DNA from: VXNJ01 sp009840625
Lineage (GTDB): Bacteria; Chloroflexota; UBA11872; VXNJ01
Assembly: GCA_965207915.1 (NCBI GenBank)
Contig: OZ242304.1
Location: 2,232,001 to 2,296,000 of the forward strand
Direction of reading: 5' to 3'
Length of the DNA stretch: 64,000 nucleotides
The notes under the pieces are model-generated. The model had not been told where the DNA came from and did no database searches. It saw only the letters and a program-made list of their open reading frames with translations. Shown piece after piece: positions 17,548 through 26,853 of the stretch; within the stretch, counting starts at the first letter, position 1, and every line of letters begins with the position of its first letter. The position numbers and the translations under genes were made by a program.

Positions 17548-18480
17548 TCAGGAGCCAAGGATTTGATTCACCGTGGTTCGATCGGGCAGCGAAGAGGACG
17601 CCCCCAGTTGACGACAGGCCGCTGCGCCGGCGGCGCTGGCGAACCGAAGCGCCTGAGCGAACCCCATCCGCTCCAACAACCCGACCGCGAGTGCGCCGCA
17701 GAAGGCGTCACCGGCCGCGGTGGTGTCAACCACCGTGGTCGCGAACGCCGGGAGCCGAATCCGATCCGCTCCGTCGCTGGCGCAGAGGCCGCCGGACCCG
17801 AGCGTGATGACCGCGGCGCGCCCGCAAAGTTCGGCCAATCGATCCGCCAGTTGCGGGGCCTGCCGGTGATCTGGCGCCGGCTCTCCGACCAGCGCGCCGG
17901 CCTCGGTCTCGTTGACCACCAGGTAATCGGCCAGCGAAAGGACTTCGCGCGACAGGCGGCCCGGAGGAGCGGCGTTGAGCAGAGTAATGGCGCCCGCGCG
18001 GCGGGCGGTAGTGAAGGCGGCCGCTATCGGCGGGGTCGGGATTTCCACGACTGCCATAACCAGCGATGCATTCTCGACCGCGGCACAGGCGGTATGGCGG
18101 GGCGTGACGCTCTGGTTGGCGCCGGCCGCCAGGGCGATGCAGTTTTGACCTTCCTCATCGATCGTGATGAGCGCCACCCCCGAGGATCGGTCGGCGACGC
18201 GGGCTACGTTTTCCACGTCGATTCCCTCGCCCGCCAGCTGGGAGACTCGATCACCGCCGAACTGGTCCGCGCCGACCGCCCCAACCATGCTTACCGGAAC
18301 CCCCAGGCGGGCCGCGGCGATTGCCTGGTTGGCCCCCTTGCCGCCGCCAAATATCTGAAGCGCCGATTCGGTGAGGACGGTTTCGCCCGGCAACGGCAGG
18401 CGCGGGAGTTGCAAAACCAGGTCGGTGTTGATGCTGCCCACCACCGCAATCGAGCGGTCTGGCCGGTTTTCGGAACCCAA
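17548..18480 (-). CDS. rbsK: Ribokinase-like PfkB sugar kinase
   Basis: 310 residues from TTG 18480, which has AGGAGG eight bases upstream; a GTG at 18546 in frame lacks such a site. PfkB motifs: GSINTDLV at the start, GGGKGANQA (the ribokinase-type first signature), and DTTAAGDAFCGALA near the C-terminus carrying the catalytic Asp. The GGKGANQA form is typical of ribokinase, phosphorylating D-ribose at O5, though other pentose or nucleoside kinases share it. It converges on pdxA, with 12 bases between stops. Confidence 0.9.
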   Translation of the reverse strand: MGSENRPDRSIAVVGSINTDLVLQLPRLPLPGETVLTESALQIFGGGKGANQAIAAARLGVPVSMVGAVGADQFGGDRVSQLAGEGIDVENVARVADRSSGVALITIDEEGQNCIALAAGANQSVTPRHTACAAVENASLVMAVVEIPTPPIAAAFTTARRAGAITLLNAAPPGRLSREVLSLADYLVVNETEAGALVGEPAPDHRQAPQLADRLAELCGRAAVITLGSGGLCASDGADRIRLPAFATTVVDTTAAGDAFCGALAVGLLERMGFAQALRFASAAGAAACRQLGASSSLPDRTTVNQILGS

Positions 18481-18593
18481 TTCGATTCCTCCTGCGGACG
18501 CTGGTTTCTGAATGACGATAGTCTTCCGCGTGTTGGATCGGGGCACCGGGCCCGGATGTCCACCCGCCCAGCGAGCGTGATGCCGGTGCGCCG

Positions 18594-19718
18594 ATGATGC
18601 CCAACCGACCTCCGGTGATACCCGGTCGGCCCCCCGGCCCGGCCTGGAGACGGATCTCCTGGACCCTGCCCGTGCTCGCGGTCACCATGCTGGCGGTCTT
18701 TGCGGCCTGGCTTTTTACGCCCGAACCCCGCGCGTCCGATCCTGCGGCAGTTCAGGATGCCGCCCCGGCGGTGCCGGTGGCCCCGGCCCTGTCGCGGATC
18801 GAGGCCCTTCCGCCCGACTGGCTGGCCGAGATTCCGGCCTCGATCCCCGATCCGGGCGCGCTGGTTCCGGATTGGCCTGACGACCAGCCGTTCTCGGCCC
18901 TGATACTGGGAATCGACCGTCGCGGTGACGACCCTTCAGGACGCACCGACACGATGATCTGGCTGCGGGTGGATCCCGAGACCGACACCGCGATCGCGGT
19001 GTCGGTTCCGCGCGACATTTGCGTGGCCAACTGCACTGATGAGCCGGTCCGCATCAACGCGGTCAAGGATCTGCACGGTCCAGAGGGCTTAAAGCGCGAG
19101 GTCGGCCGCCTCCTGGATCAACCCGTTGACTACTATCTTGCGGTCGAATTTCCGGGGTTCGTCGAACTGGTGGACTTTTTTGGAGGAATCGACATCTACG
19201 TGGAAAAGGCGATTCGCGACCAGACCTTCCCGGCCGCCGACGATTCGCGATACGAGCACTTTTACCTGGAACAGGGCGAACATCACCTCGACGGGGCGAC
19301 CGCGCTGAAATTTGTGCGCACCCGCTACCAGGACGGCGATTTCGGACGGGTTCAGCGGCAGCAGCAGTTCCTGCGCGCCGTTCGCGAGCAGTTTGTCACT
19401 CCCAACCTCATCGTGCAGGGCCCGGCGCTGGCCGGTCGGCTGGCGTCCACCTTCGAGACCGACTTCCCGCTTTTTTCGCTGCCGTCGTTGACCAAGCTGA
19501 TTCTCGACGTACCACCCGGGGAAATCACGTCGGGGGTCATTGATTACGAGCTGGGCATGGTCGAACCGTCCACCAGCGAAAACGGCGCCCAGGTGTTGCT
19601 GGCTTACCCGGAGGCGATCCGACTCTACGTGTCGGGACTGATCGAGAACTCGGCCTCAGGGACGGCGACCACGCCGCATGCGTCCCCGTCCGCCCAGCGC
19701 CAGGAGCTTGAACCTTGA
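18594..19718 (+). CDS. LytR-CpsA-Psr (LCP) family cell-wall glycopolymer ligase
   Basis: 374 residues. One membrane helix lies at about 22-42, then a Pro/Ala-rich stalk and the extracytoplasmic LCP domain from about 100. The domain shows LILGIDRRGDDPSGRTDTM, SVPRDI, the DYYLAVEFPGFVELVDFFGGI block and FVRTRYQDGDFGRVQRQQQFL with the lipid-phosphate-binding arginines. LCP proteins move glycopolymers from undecaprenyl carriers to peptidoglycan or proteins. The stop overlaps the next gene by four bases. Confidence 0.92.
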   Translation: MMPNRPPVIPGRPPGPAWRRISWTLPVLAVTMLAVFAAWLFTPEPRASDPAAVQDAAPAVPVAPALSRIEALPPDWLAEIPASIPDPGALVPDWPDDQPFSALILGIDRRGDDPSGRTDTMIWLRVDPETDTAIAVSVPRDICVANCTDEPVRINAVKDLHGPEGLKREVGRLLDQPVDYYLAVEFPGFVELVDFFGGIDIYVEKAIRDQTFPAADDSRYEHFYLEQGEHHLDGATALKFVRTRYQDGDFGRVQRQQQFLRAVREQFVTPNLIVQGPALAGRLASTFETDFPLFSLPSLTKLILDVPPGEITSGVIDYELGMVEPSTSENGAQVLLAYPEAIRLYVSGLIENSASGTATTPHASPSAQRQELEP

Positions 19719-20527
19719 CCGAAACCGGGATCAGGATTGCTGATCCGGCGGCCCCGGCGGAAGTTCTGGCGATCGGGACCGAGGTCGTGATCGGACGAAT
19801 CCAGGACACCAATTCCTCCTGGCTGGCCCAGCGGCTTACCGAGGCCGGCGCGCGGGTTGAACGGATAACCGCCGTAGCCGACGACCCCGGACTGCTGGAA
19901 AACGTCTGGCGCGATGCAATTTGCCGTCGCGCGAGCCTGGTGCTGGCCACCGGCGGTCTCGGCCCGACTCCAGATGACCTGACGGTGGAAGTAGCCGCCG
20001 CGGTGGCCGGTGTCGAGGTCATCCAGCATCCCTCGGTAATCGCCAGCTATCGGCGCCGCCGCGAACTTGGCGAATCGGATCCGTTGCCCCCGCACCTCTA
20101 CAAGATGTCAGCGGTTCCGTCCGGCTCGACGGTATTCGAGAACGGACCCGGCTGGGCACCGGGCTTTGCGATCCGCGTTGACGAAACGGTTCTGGCATGC
20201 ATGCCGGGCCCACCCAGCGAGATGCAGTGGCTGTGGGAAAACGCCCTGGGATCTCTTGCGGCCCGCTGGTTCGGCGGGCGGACGGAGTCTGCGCGGGTCC
20301 TGGTGACGATGTTCGAATCGCAGGTCTCCCCCATCCTGGGGCTGGTGATGGATCGCCATAGCAATTCGTACCTGAAAGCCTATGTGGCTCTGGGCTCGCG
20401 CCACGTCGGCCTGCCGGTCGACGTGATCGTGCGGCGCGAGTCGGGCGGCTCGGCGCTATCCGACGTAATGGACACGCTGCGCATCCTGGTCGAAGGCGCC
20501 GGCGCCGAAATCAGGCCCTGGCCCTGA
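19715..20527 (+). CDS. CinA-like molybdopterin-binding domain protein
   Basis: 270 residues from TTG 19715, overlapping the LCP stop. It matches the N-terminal half of CinA/MoCF-domain proteins: AIGTEVVIGRIQDTNSSWLAQRL, ATGGLGPTPDDLTVE and ACMPGPPSEM. The nicotinamide-nucleotide amidase C-terminal domain of full CinA is missing, as in stand-alone MoCF proteins linked to ADP-ribose pyrophosphatase-type activity. Its link to the LCP gene is only positional. Confidence 0.88.
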   Translation: MTETGIRIADPAAPAEVLAIGTEVVIGRIQDTNSSWLAQRLTEAGARVERITAVADDPGLLENVWRDAICRRASLVLATGGLGPTPDDLTVEVAAAVAGVEVIQHPSVIASYRRRRELGESDPLPPHLYKMSAVPSGSTVFENGPGWAPGFAIRVDETVLACMPGPPSEMQWLWENALGSLAARWFGGRTESARVLVTMFESQVSPILGLVMDRHSNSYLKAYVALGSRHVGLPVDVIVRRESGGSALSDVMDTLRILVEGAGAEIRPWP

Positions 20528-20555
20528 CCTGAATTGGACCGGAATCTGGGTCGGG

Positions 20556-21140
20556 TCAGATTCCGCGCGTAACCCCCGAGATGACCATTTCCTGATCGGA
20601 AATGATCAACGTCTTGGTTTCGATCGGGATCCGCGGCAGGCCGGCGTCGACAGTTGCTTTGATCGCTTCCACCGTCAGATCGCGAAACCAGCCCGGGGCC
20701 GCCAACGCCCCCAGGCGCGCGCTGTCAATCGCCACCTGGCGTTCTTCGTCCTCGATCCGCAATCGGGTCTTGACCGCGTATTCGAAATCCACCCCGAGGA
20801 TGTGCAATCTCCCGCGGAAATCGATGCCGTCGTCGGCCAGATAGGCCTCGCCGCCGGAAATCCCGAGCAATGCCAAGCCGGGTTGCGACCAGTCGGCGTA
20901 TTTGCTGAACATCTCGGGCTCGGAGATTTGCAGCAGGACCGGTTGCGATTGGCCGGTCAACCGCGATTCGGCAATTGCCCGGTTGACCGGTTCCAGCTTC
21001 TGGTCTAGGCGCCGCAAATCAAGACCGCTGCGGGAAAGCGAGGGGTAACCGCCCTCGTCCTCGAGCGGTCGCGAGGCCAGGAAGACCACCACCGCCAGCG
21101 AGCAGAGGAGGATGATCAGCAGCAGCGGTTTGGAGCGCAC
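20556..21140 (-). CDS. Membrane-anchored protein of unknown function
   Basis: 194 residues with one N-terminal hydrophobic helix (about 5-23), so probably exported and anchored. The remainder alternates beta-like segments and ends with a RIPIETKTLIISDQEMVISGV stretch that loosely resembles the C-terminus of DUF2993/LmeA phospholipid-binding proteins. The match is weak. It ends 28 bases from the end of the CinA-like gene and diverges from the YesL-like gene across 112 bases. Confidence 0.65.
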   Translation of the reverse strand: MRSKPLLLIILLCSLAVVVFLASRPLEDEGGYPSLSRSGLDLRRLDQKLEPVNRAIAESRLTGQSQPVLLQISEPEMFSKYADWSQPGLALLGISGGEAYLADDGIDFRGRLHILGVDFEYAVKTRLRIEDEERQVAIDSARLGALAAPGWFRDLTVEAIKATVDAGLPRIPIETKTLIISDQEMVISGVTRGI

Positions 21141-21252
21141 GAGATTCCCAGGTTCCGGAGCGTCTCTAGAATGAATCCGCCGTTGCCGGGACGGTCTCCG
21201 CTGACCCGTCCGGGCAGCCCAGCCCGAGGCCGCTTAACAAAATCCGAGCAAT

Positions 21253-22002
21253 ATGGAATTCTTCGTTCCTTTTCGCAATCTCTGGATCGGCCTCGGAATT
21301 CTTTACTACGACCTGCTGGCGCTGGCGCTGCGGGCCCACTTGCCCTGGCTGCTGTTCATGTTGCCGTGGTTCATATTGCTGGCCGCTCTTCTGCTTAACG
21401 CGTTGGGCAATCCAGACTTTGCCGAAGCGGTCCGCGAGACCAGTTTCCATCCGCTCGAATTGCTGGGCCTGCCTCTGCTTACAGCGGTTACCATGGCCGC
21501 CGCCGGTCCCGCTACCGCGGCGCTTTACGACGTCACCTGGAAACTGCACGACCAACACCAGGATCCCAGCTGGCGGGGATTCATTCAGTCGTTTAGGACC
21601 TACTTCTGGCGGGGCTGGGCGATCGCCACGATCGATATTTGCGCTTTTTACGCCCTGGTTCTGGCCTTCTTCTTTTATTGGAACCAGGGGGAACTGATCA
21701 CCCAGGTGGTGGCGGTGATGGTCACTTATCCGGTGATCTTCTGGTTTCTGCTACAGCCCTTTCTGATGCCGGCGCTGACTCAATTGGACTGCTCGATCGT
21801 GCAGACCTTTCGCAATGCAGCCGTACTCGCAGTTTCAAGTTTCTCGGTCACGATCGCGATGCTGATGGTCACCCTGATGGCGATCGCGGTCTCGCTGGTG
21901 CTCAATTTTTTGATCTTTCTGGCCGCACCCACGGCGTTGGCCATCTGCGGGCAGCTCAGCACCCGCATGTTGATCGAGCGGGTCCAGGGGCGGACGTACT
22001 AG
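21253..22002 (+). CDS. YesL-like (DUF624) multi-pass membrane protein
   Basis: 249 residues with about six hydrophobic segments. The central GPATAALYDVTWKLHD followed by a WRGFIQSFRTYFWRGW stretch matches the conserved core of YesL/DUF624 proteins, which are commonly encoded beside carbohydrate ABC transporters and binding-protein genes. Here an ABC ATPase gene starts 21 bases downstream, in keeping with that habit. The biochemical role of YesL is not established. Confidence 0.8.
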   Translation: MEFFVPFRNLWIGLGILYYDLLALALRAHLPWLLFMLPWFILLAALLLNALGNPDFAEAVRETSFHPLELLGLPLLTAVTMAAAGPATAALYDVTWKLHDQHQDPSWRGFIQSFRTYFWRGWAIATIDICAFYALVLAFFFYWNQGELITQVVAVMVTYPVIFWFLLQPFLMPALTQLDCSIVQTFRNAAVLAVSSFSVTIAMLMVTLMAIAVSLVLNFLIFLAAPTALAICGQLSTRMLIERVQGRTY

Positions 22003-22022
22003 CTTCGCGGCGGTGAACCGGC

Positions 22023-23147
22023 GTGGCTGAACTCCTCGCCCGCGATCTGACCGTGCGCTTCCAGGCCTCCGGCCAGGCGTCGCCGTCGGACGAGCCCGGA
22101 CCGCGGATCGAGGCCGGTCAGGTAGTGGCACTGGATCATGTTGACCTGCAGATTCCGGATGGCCGCACGCTGGCCCTGATCGGGCCGTCGGGTTGCGGTA
22201 AGACCACCCTCATAAGGGCCCTGGCGGGACTCGTCAGCCCCACCGCCGGCAACATCTGGTTCGGCGAGCGCGAAGTCACCGAGTTGCCGCCGCGGGACCG
22301 CGACGTGGCGGTCGTTTTCCAGGAATATGCCCTCTATCCACACATGCCGAGCGGGGGTATCGTCTCGTTTTTTTTCCAAATGCACCGGCGTCGGCAGGAG
22401 ATTCCCGAACGCATTCTCAGGGCCTGCGAAATCATGGGTCCGGGGTTCGATGAACTCCTTGATCGCAAGCCGGGCGAACTCTCCGGCGGTGAACAACAGC
22501 GGGTTGCGATCGCGCGTTGCGTCATCCGTGACCCGGCGATGTTCCTATTCGACGAGCCACTCGCCAACCTCGATGCCGGGTCGCGCGCCAAGGTTCGGAT
22601 CGAGACCAAGCGCCTGCTGCGCCGGTTCGGCACCACGGCCCTTTACGTGACCCACGACCAGCGCGAAGCGGCCGCGATCGGAGACGAGATCGCGGTGATG
22701 GTTGGCGGTCGGATCATCCAGCGCGGCCCCTACGGGGCGCTGCGGCGCTATCCGGCCAACACCCTGGTGGCCGGGTTCGTCGGCCAGCCTCCGATGAACC
22801 TGTTTCCGGCGCGCGTGGTCGACGGCTCGGTCCGGCTGGGGCAGTCGCGGGTACCGCTCGGTCGGGCCCGGCTCTCGATCCTTGAAGGCGAATCCGTCAC
22901 CGTCGGCGTCCACCCAGACGAACTCGAAGTGTGCGCCGTCGAGGACGCCCTGGTCTTGTTGGAAGCCGAATCGGTGCAACCGCGGCCAGAACAACGCGCC
23001 GCGCTGGTGACCGGGCACAGCCACGGTCGCGAATGTAGCGCGCTGCTGCCCAATTGGGCCGGCGCCGCTCCCGGCGACGTGATTCCGCTGCGGGCGCATG
23101 AGGACCGCTGGGTTCTTTTTGACCCGGAGGACCGTTTGGTGCCCTAG
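22023..23147 (+). CDS. ABC transporter ATP-binding protein, sugar-importer (MalK/UgpC) type
   Basis: 374 residues from GTG 22023. Walker A GPSGCGKTT, Q-loop VVFQEYALYPHM, signature LSGGEQQRVAIAR, Walker B MFLFDEPLANLD and the H-loop VTHDQREA are all intact. A TOBE-like C-terminal domain of about 120 residues follows, as in MalK/UgpC ATPases. After YPHM the usual TVYENIAF is replaced by PSGGIVSFFFQMHRRRQ, a lineage variant. No permease genes are adjacent, so it may energise a distant system, possibly one using the tandem binding proteins at 45-48 kb. That link is speculative. Confidence 0.9.
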   Translation: MAELLARDLTVRFQASGQASPSDEPGPRIEAGQVVALDHVDLQIPDGRTLALIGPSGCGKTTLIRALAGLVSPTAGNIWFGEREVTELPPRDRDVAVVFQEYALYPHMPSGGIVSFFFQMHRRRQEIPERILRACEIMGPGFDELLDRKPGELSGGEQQRVAIARCVIRDPAMFLFDEPLANLDAGSRAKVRIETKRLLRRFGTTALYVTHDQREAAAIGDEIAVMVGGRIIQRGPYGALRRYPANTLVAGFVGQPPMNLFPARVVDGSVRLGQSRVPLGRARLSILEGESVTVGVHPDELEVCAVEDALVLLEAESVQPRPEQRAALVTGHSHGRECSALLPNWAGAAPGDVIPLRAHEDRWVLFDPEDRLVP

Positions 23148-23204
23148 CCGCGGCCCTCTCCCGGTTTACATAACATGGCTCTTCGGGACCGGAGGCCGGC
23201 CCCG

Positions 23205-23338
23205 GAAGCGGATATACTTTTGCACAGCACGGGCAACAGGCTGGAACGACCTTGGAGTGGGCTTTTGACAAGCCCACTTAAGTTGTTTTTGGCCCAAGTT
23301 GTGGAGGCCCAACCGAATAGCTGACGGAGGTCTGGACG
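23205..23338 (+). promoter_or_regulatory. nusA leader with hairpin and T-run (possible attenuator)
   Basis: The space between the ABC ATPase and nusA holds a possible -10 box TATACT at 23213-23218. A perfect hairpin follows: AGTGGGCTT at 23256-23264, loop TTGAC, AAGCCCACT at 23270-23278, then TTTTT at 23286-23290. The GGAGG for nusA lies near 23326-23330. The hairpin is downstream of the possible promoter, so it could be an attenuator sensed by NusA itself, or simply the terminator of the upstream ABC gene. The direct repeat GGCCCAA lies between hairpin and gene. Confidence 0.5.
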
Positions 23339-24544
23339 GTGAAAAGCGAGTTCGAACTCGCCGCCGCGCAGATCGCCGCTGACAAGGGACTGACCATCGG
23401 TGACGTGATCGAGGCGGTTCGGGTCGCGGTTGAATCGGCCTACATCGATCTGCCCGGTTCGCTTGAGGACATCTACGCCGAGGTTGACACCGAGGGTTCG
23501 TTTACCGTTTTCGCGAACAAGACGGTGGTTTCCCGGGTTTCGGATCCCGACACGGAAATTGCCGTTGCCGGTGCCCGCGAACTGGATCCGTCGGCCGACG
23601 TTGGCGGCGTGGTGCGGGTGGATGTCACGCCGACCGGGTTTTCGCGCATCGCGGCGCAAAAAGCCGGCCAGGCGATGCGCGATACCTTGCGCGAGGCCGA
23701 ACGCATGTTGGTGCGGGACCTTTACACCGACCACGTCAGCGAGTTGATGGTCGGCAAGATCGTGCGGATCGAAAACCGCGGCGCCATCCTGGAATTCGGA
23801 CGCGCCGAGGCGCTGCTGCCGCCTTCCGAGCAGATTTCCAGCGAGAGACTCCGTCCCAATTCCTGGTTGCGGGTGCTCCTGCTGGAGGTGCGCGAAGTGG
23901 GTCGCGGACCGCAGCTCTTGGTCTCGCGCCGCCATCCGGATTTCGTGCGCAAGTTGTTTGAACGCGAGGTTCCGGAAATCAACAACGGGGTGGTCAGCGT
24001 GGTCAACATCGCCCGCGACGCGGGAGTTCGCTCCAAGGTCGCGGTGCAGGCCATGCAGGAAGGGCTCGATCCGATCGGCACGTGCGTGGGGATTCGCGGC
24101 TCGCGCATTCAAAACATCGTCCGCGACCTGGTGCCCGAAAAGGTTGAAATCGTCCAGTTCTCCGAGGACCCGGCGACCTACGTGGCCAACGCCCTCTCGC
24201 CGGCGCGGTCGATGCGCGTGGTGATCGACCCCGAACAGAACCTCGCCGATGTCCAGGTGGCGTCGGACATGGTCTCGCTGGCCATCGGCCGCGAGGGCCA
24301 GAACTCGCGCCTGGCGGCGCGCCTGACCGGCTGGCGGATAAATATCCGCGACGCCGCCCAGCCCGACAAGCTGCGTTCCGAAGCCGCCCCTGATCCGGCG
24401 ATCCTGCTCGGTGACGAAGACCTTGAAGACTTGGCCGAAATCCTGGGCCAGGATCTCAACGACCTGGACGAGCAGGAAGCGCCGGATGACCAGGATGCCC
24501 TGGCCGGCCCCGCCGGCGAAGCATTGGAACGCGGCGAGGCTTGA
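23339..24544 (+). CDS. nusA: Transcription termination/antitermination factor NusA
   Basis: 401 residues from a GTG behind GGAGG. The N-terminal RNA polymerase-binding domain (about 1-110), S1 domain (VSELMVGKIVRIENRGAIL), and two KH domains (TCVGIRGSRIQNIVRDL and SLAIGREGQNSRLAARLTGW) are in order, with an acidic C-terminal tail. It leads nusA-infB-rbfA-truB-ribF. The genes that often flank it, rimP before and ylxR after, are absent here. Confidence 0.96.
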   Translation: MKSEFELAAAQIAADKGLTIGDVIEAVRVAVESAYIDLPGSLEDIYAEVDTEGSFTVFANKTVVSRVSDPDTEIAVAGARELDPSADVGGVVRVDVTPTGFSRIAAQKAGQAMRDTLREAERMLVRDLYTDHVSELMVGKIVRIENRGAILEFGRAEALLPPSEQISSERLRPNSWLRVLLLEVREVGRGPQLLVSRRHPDFVRKLFEREVPEINNGVVSVVNIARDAGVRSKVAVQAMQEGLDPIGTCVGIRGSRIQNIVRDLVPEKVEIVQFSEDPATYVANALSPARSMRVVIDPEQNLADVQVASDMVSLAIGREGQNSRLAARLTGWRINIRDAAQPDKLRSEAAPDPAILLGDEDLEDLAEILGQDLNDLDEQEAPDDQDALAGPAGEALERGEA

Positions 24545-24597
24545 ACGGCTTCCAACACCGCCGTCCGCCACCGGCGCAGCCGGTAGCTAGGACCTGA

Positions 24598-26475
24598 ATG
24601 GCCCGCCGCCGCGCCCGGCGCCGCCCGCCGGGAAGACGCCGCCCGCCGCCGCGCAGCCCGGCCCCGGTCGCCGCCGAACGCACCGAGGTCGCCGCCGCCG
24701 CGGCGCCCGAGCGGCCTGACAAGGTCGCCATCCCCGATTCGATCACGGTTTCCGATTTGGCCGGGCAGATCAACATGTCCGGCGCCGAATTGATCGGAGA
24801 GCTTTTCAAGCAGGGGATCTCCGCCAACCTGAATGCCCCGCTGGATTTCGAGACCGCCAGCCTCATGCTGGCCGACCTTGGCGTCGAAGCCGAGCTGGCC
24901 GAATCGGCGCCCGATCCGGAAGAGGACCGCGAAGACGACATCCCCGAGCCGGACGGCGAACGCGGCGCGCGTCCCGCGGTGGTTACCGTGATGGGGCACG
25001 TCGACCACGGCAAGACGACCTTGCTGGACACCATCCGCAAAACCGATGTGGCCAACCAGGAAGCCGGCGGGATCACGCAGAGCATCGGCGCCTACCAAGT
25101 TGAAGTCGACGGCCGCTCGCTCACGTTCATCGACACCCCCGGTCACGCCGCGTTCACCCAGATGCGGGCCCGCGGCGCCGGCGTAACCGACATCGTTGTG
25201 CTGGTAGTGGCAGCCGATGACGGGGTCATGCCCGAGACCCGGGACGCAATCGGCCACGCCCTGGCCGCCGACGTCAAGATCATCGTCGCCGTGAACAAGA
25301 TCGACCTGGAGGCGGCCAACGTCATGCGGACCCTGGCGGCGCTGGCCGACGCCGGCCTGCAGGTCGAGCAACTCGGCGGCGACGTAACCAGCGTAGAGGT
25401 GTCGGCGCTCACCGGACAGGGCGTCGAAGAGTTGCTGGAGCTGGTCCTGCTTACTGCCGACCTGGATCCCCCGCAAGCGAGATTGACCGGTCCGGCGCGG
25501 GCGACCGTCCTTGAAACCCGCCTCGACCGTTCGCTGGGTCCGGTTGCTACGGTCCTTATCACCGGCGGGGTTCTCAGCGTGGGCGATCCATTCGTGCTCG
25601 ACGCCAGCGCCGGCAAAGTACGGGTACTGGTCGACCCGCGCGGCAACCGGGTTCGCAGCGCGTCTGCATCGATGGCGGTCGAGGTCGTGGGCCTGAAGGA
25701 GATACCGGTTCCCGGCCAAACCCTCTACGCCGTCGAGAGCGACAAGCAGGCGCGAGGCATCGCCCAGGTGCGGCGCGGCGCCCAGGCGCGCGCTCAGGCG
25801 CGCAATTCCCTGGCCAACCAACTGAGCCTCGAACAACTTGCCCAGCAACTGTCACAGGGCAGGGTGCAGCAGGTCGACCTGGTGATCAAGGCCGAAACCG
25901 AGGGTGCCGCCCAGGCGACGGTCCAGGCAGTGGAGTCGCTCTCAACCGAACTGGTGCGGGTGAACGTGGTGTTCCAGGGCGTGGGCGCAATCACCGAAAA
26001 CGACATCAACCTGGCCACCGCCGCTTCGGCGATCGTGCTCGGATTCGGCGTCCAGGCGAGCGCCAACGCGGGTGCCCTGGCCGACCAGAACGGGGTCCAG
26101 ATCCGGCAATACTCGATCATTTACGAGCTGATCGAGGATGTCGAGAAGACCCTGGCCGGCCGCCTGCAGCCGGAGTTGGTCGAGATCATCGACGGACGCC
26201 TGGAAGTGCGCGGGGTATTCAGGACCGAGCGTTCGCTCAAGATCTTCGGCGGAATGGTCACCGAGGGACAGATGGCCGACGGCGCCCAGGTCCGGCATTT
26301 CCGCGAAGAAGAGCTGATTCAGACCGGACGGATTTCTGCGCTGCAGCGGTTCCAGGACCGGGTCAATTCGGTCGCGGCCGGGTTCGAATGCGGCCTTTCG
26401 GCAAATCTCCGGCGCGTGGTACGGATCGGTGACGTCATCGAGGCGTTCCACGAAGAGGAACAACTGCCGGGTTAA
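24598..26475 (+). CDS. infB: Translation initiation factor IF-2
   Basis: 625 residues, short for bacteria because the N-terminal region is only an Arg/Pro-rich tail of about 45 residues before the IF2N domain (PDSITVSDLAGQI). The G-domain has GHVDHGKTTLLD, DTPGHAAF and NKIDL, followed by domains II, III and the fMet-tRNA-binding C2. IF-2 delivers initiator tRNA to the 30S subunit. The gene starts 53 bases after nusA and is followed 18 bases later by rbfA. Confidence 0.97.
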   Translation: MARRRARRRPPGRRRPPPRSPAPVAAERTEVAAAAAPERPDKVAIPDSITVSDLAGQINMSGAELIGELFKQGISANLNAPLDFETASLMLADLGVEAELAESAPDPEEDREDDIPEPDGERGARPAVVTVMGHVDHGKTTLLDTIRKTDVANQEAGGITQSIGAYQVEVDGRSLTFIDTPGHAAFTQMRARGAGVTDIVVLVVAADDGVMPETRDAIGHALAADVKIIVAVNKIDLEAANVMRTLAALADAGLQVEQLGGDVTSVEVSALTGQGVEELLELVLLTADLDPPQARLTGPARATVLETRLDRSLGPVATVLITGGVLSVGDPFVLDASAGKVRVLVDPRGNRVRSASASMAVEVVGLKEIPVPGQTLYAVESDKQARGIAQVRRGAQARAQARNSLANQLSLEQLAQQLSQGRVQQVDLVIKAETEGAAQATVQAVESLSTELVRVNVVFQGVGAITENDINLATAASAIVLGFGVQASANAGALADQNGVQIRQYSIIYELIEDVEKTLAGRLQPELVEIIDGRLEVRGVFRTERSLKIFGGMVTEGQMADGAQVRHFREEELIQTGRISALQRFQDRVNSVAAGFECGLSANLRRVVRIGDVIEAFHEEEQLPG

Positions 26476-26493
26476 TCGGTAACCGGGCGGCAA

Positions 26494-26853
26494 ATGTCTT
26501 ACCGACCGCAGAAAATTGCCGCCCAACTGGCTCGCGAATTGGGCCAGATTCTGGCCCACGAAGTCAGCGACCCCCGTTTGCAACAGTTGATCATTACCAG
26601 AGTGACGGTTTCCGGGGACCTGAAGCACGCGCGGGTGCTCTACGGTGCGCCGGGTTCCATGGCCGACGGGCAGCGCCTGCAGGCTACCGTGAGCAACGCG
26701 GCCGGATTCCTGCGTCACCGGGTCGGCCAGGTCATGCGCATAAAGCTGGTTCCGATGCTGGACTTTCGACCGGACCGCGGCTACTGGGAGGGAATGGACA
26801 CCGTCGAACTGCTGGCCCAGCTTGAATCCGATTCCGAACCGGGAGATGGTTGA
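26494..26853 (+). CDS. rbfA: Ribosome-binding factor A
   Basis: 119 residues, typical. RbfA binds 30S precursors and helps 16S rRNA maturation. The KH-like fold is recognisable from RPQKIAAQLARELGQILAHEVSDPRL, VTVSGDLKHARVLYG and the LDFRPDRGYWEGMD end. It sits between infB and truB in the classical order and overlaps the probable truB start. Confidence 0.93.
   Translation: MSYRPQKIAAQLARELGQILAHEVSDPRLQQLIITRVTVSGDLKHARVLYGAPGSMADGQRLQATVSNAAGFLRHRVGQVMRIKLVPMLDFRPDRGYWEGMDTVELLAQLESDSEPGDG

Noticed and set aside
23296..23314. Direct repeat GGCCCAA between the nusA hairpin and the gene
   Set aside because: Only seven bases, two copies, GC-rich; too weak to call a regulator site.
23144..24571. 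Long open frame on the minus strand across nusA (about 475 codons)
   Set aside because: Fully antisense to clear NusA; the translation is Arg/Gly/His-rich with no recognisable motif, as expected from high-GC shadow frames.
24178..25848. Long minus-strand frame across nusA-infB (about 556 codons)
   Set aside because: Antisense to IF-2, whose G-domain motifs are intact; the antisense product has no family features.
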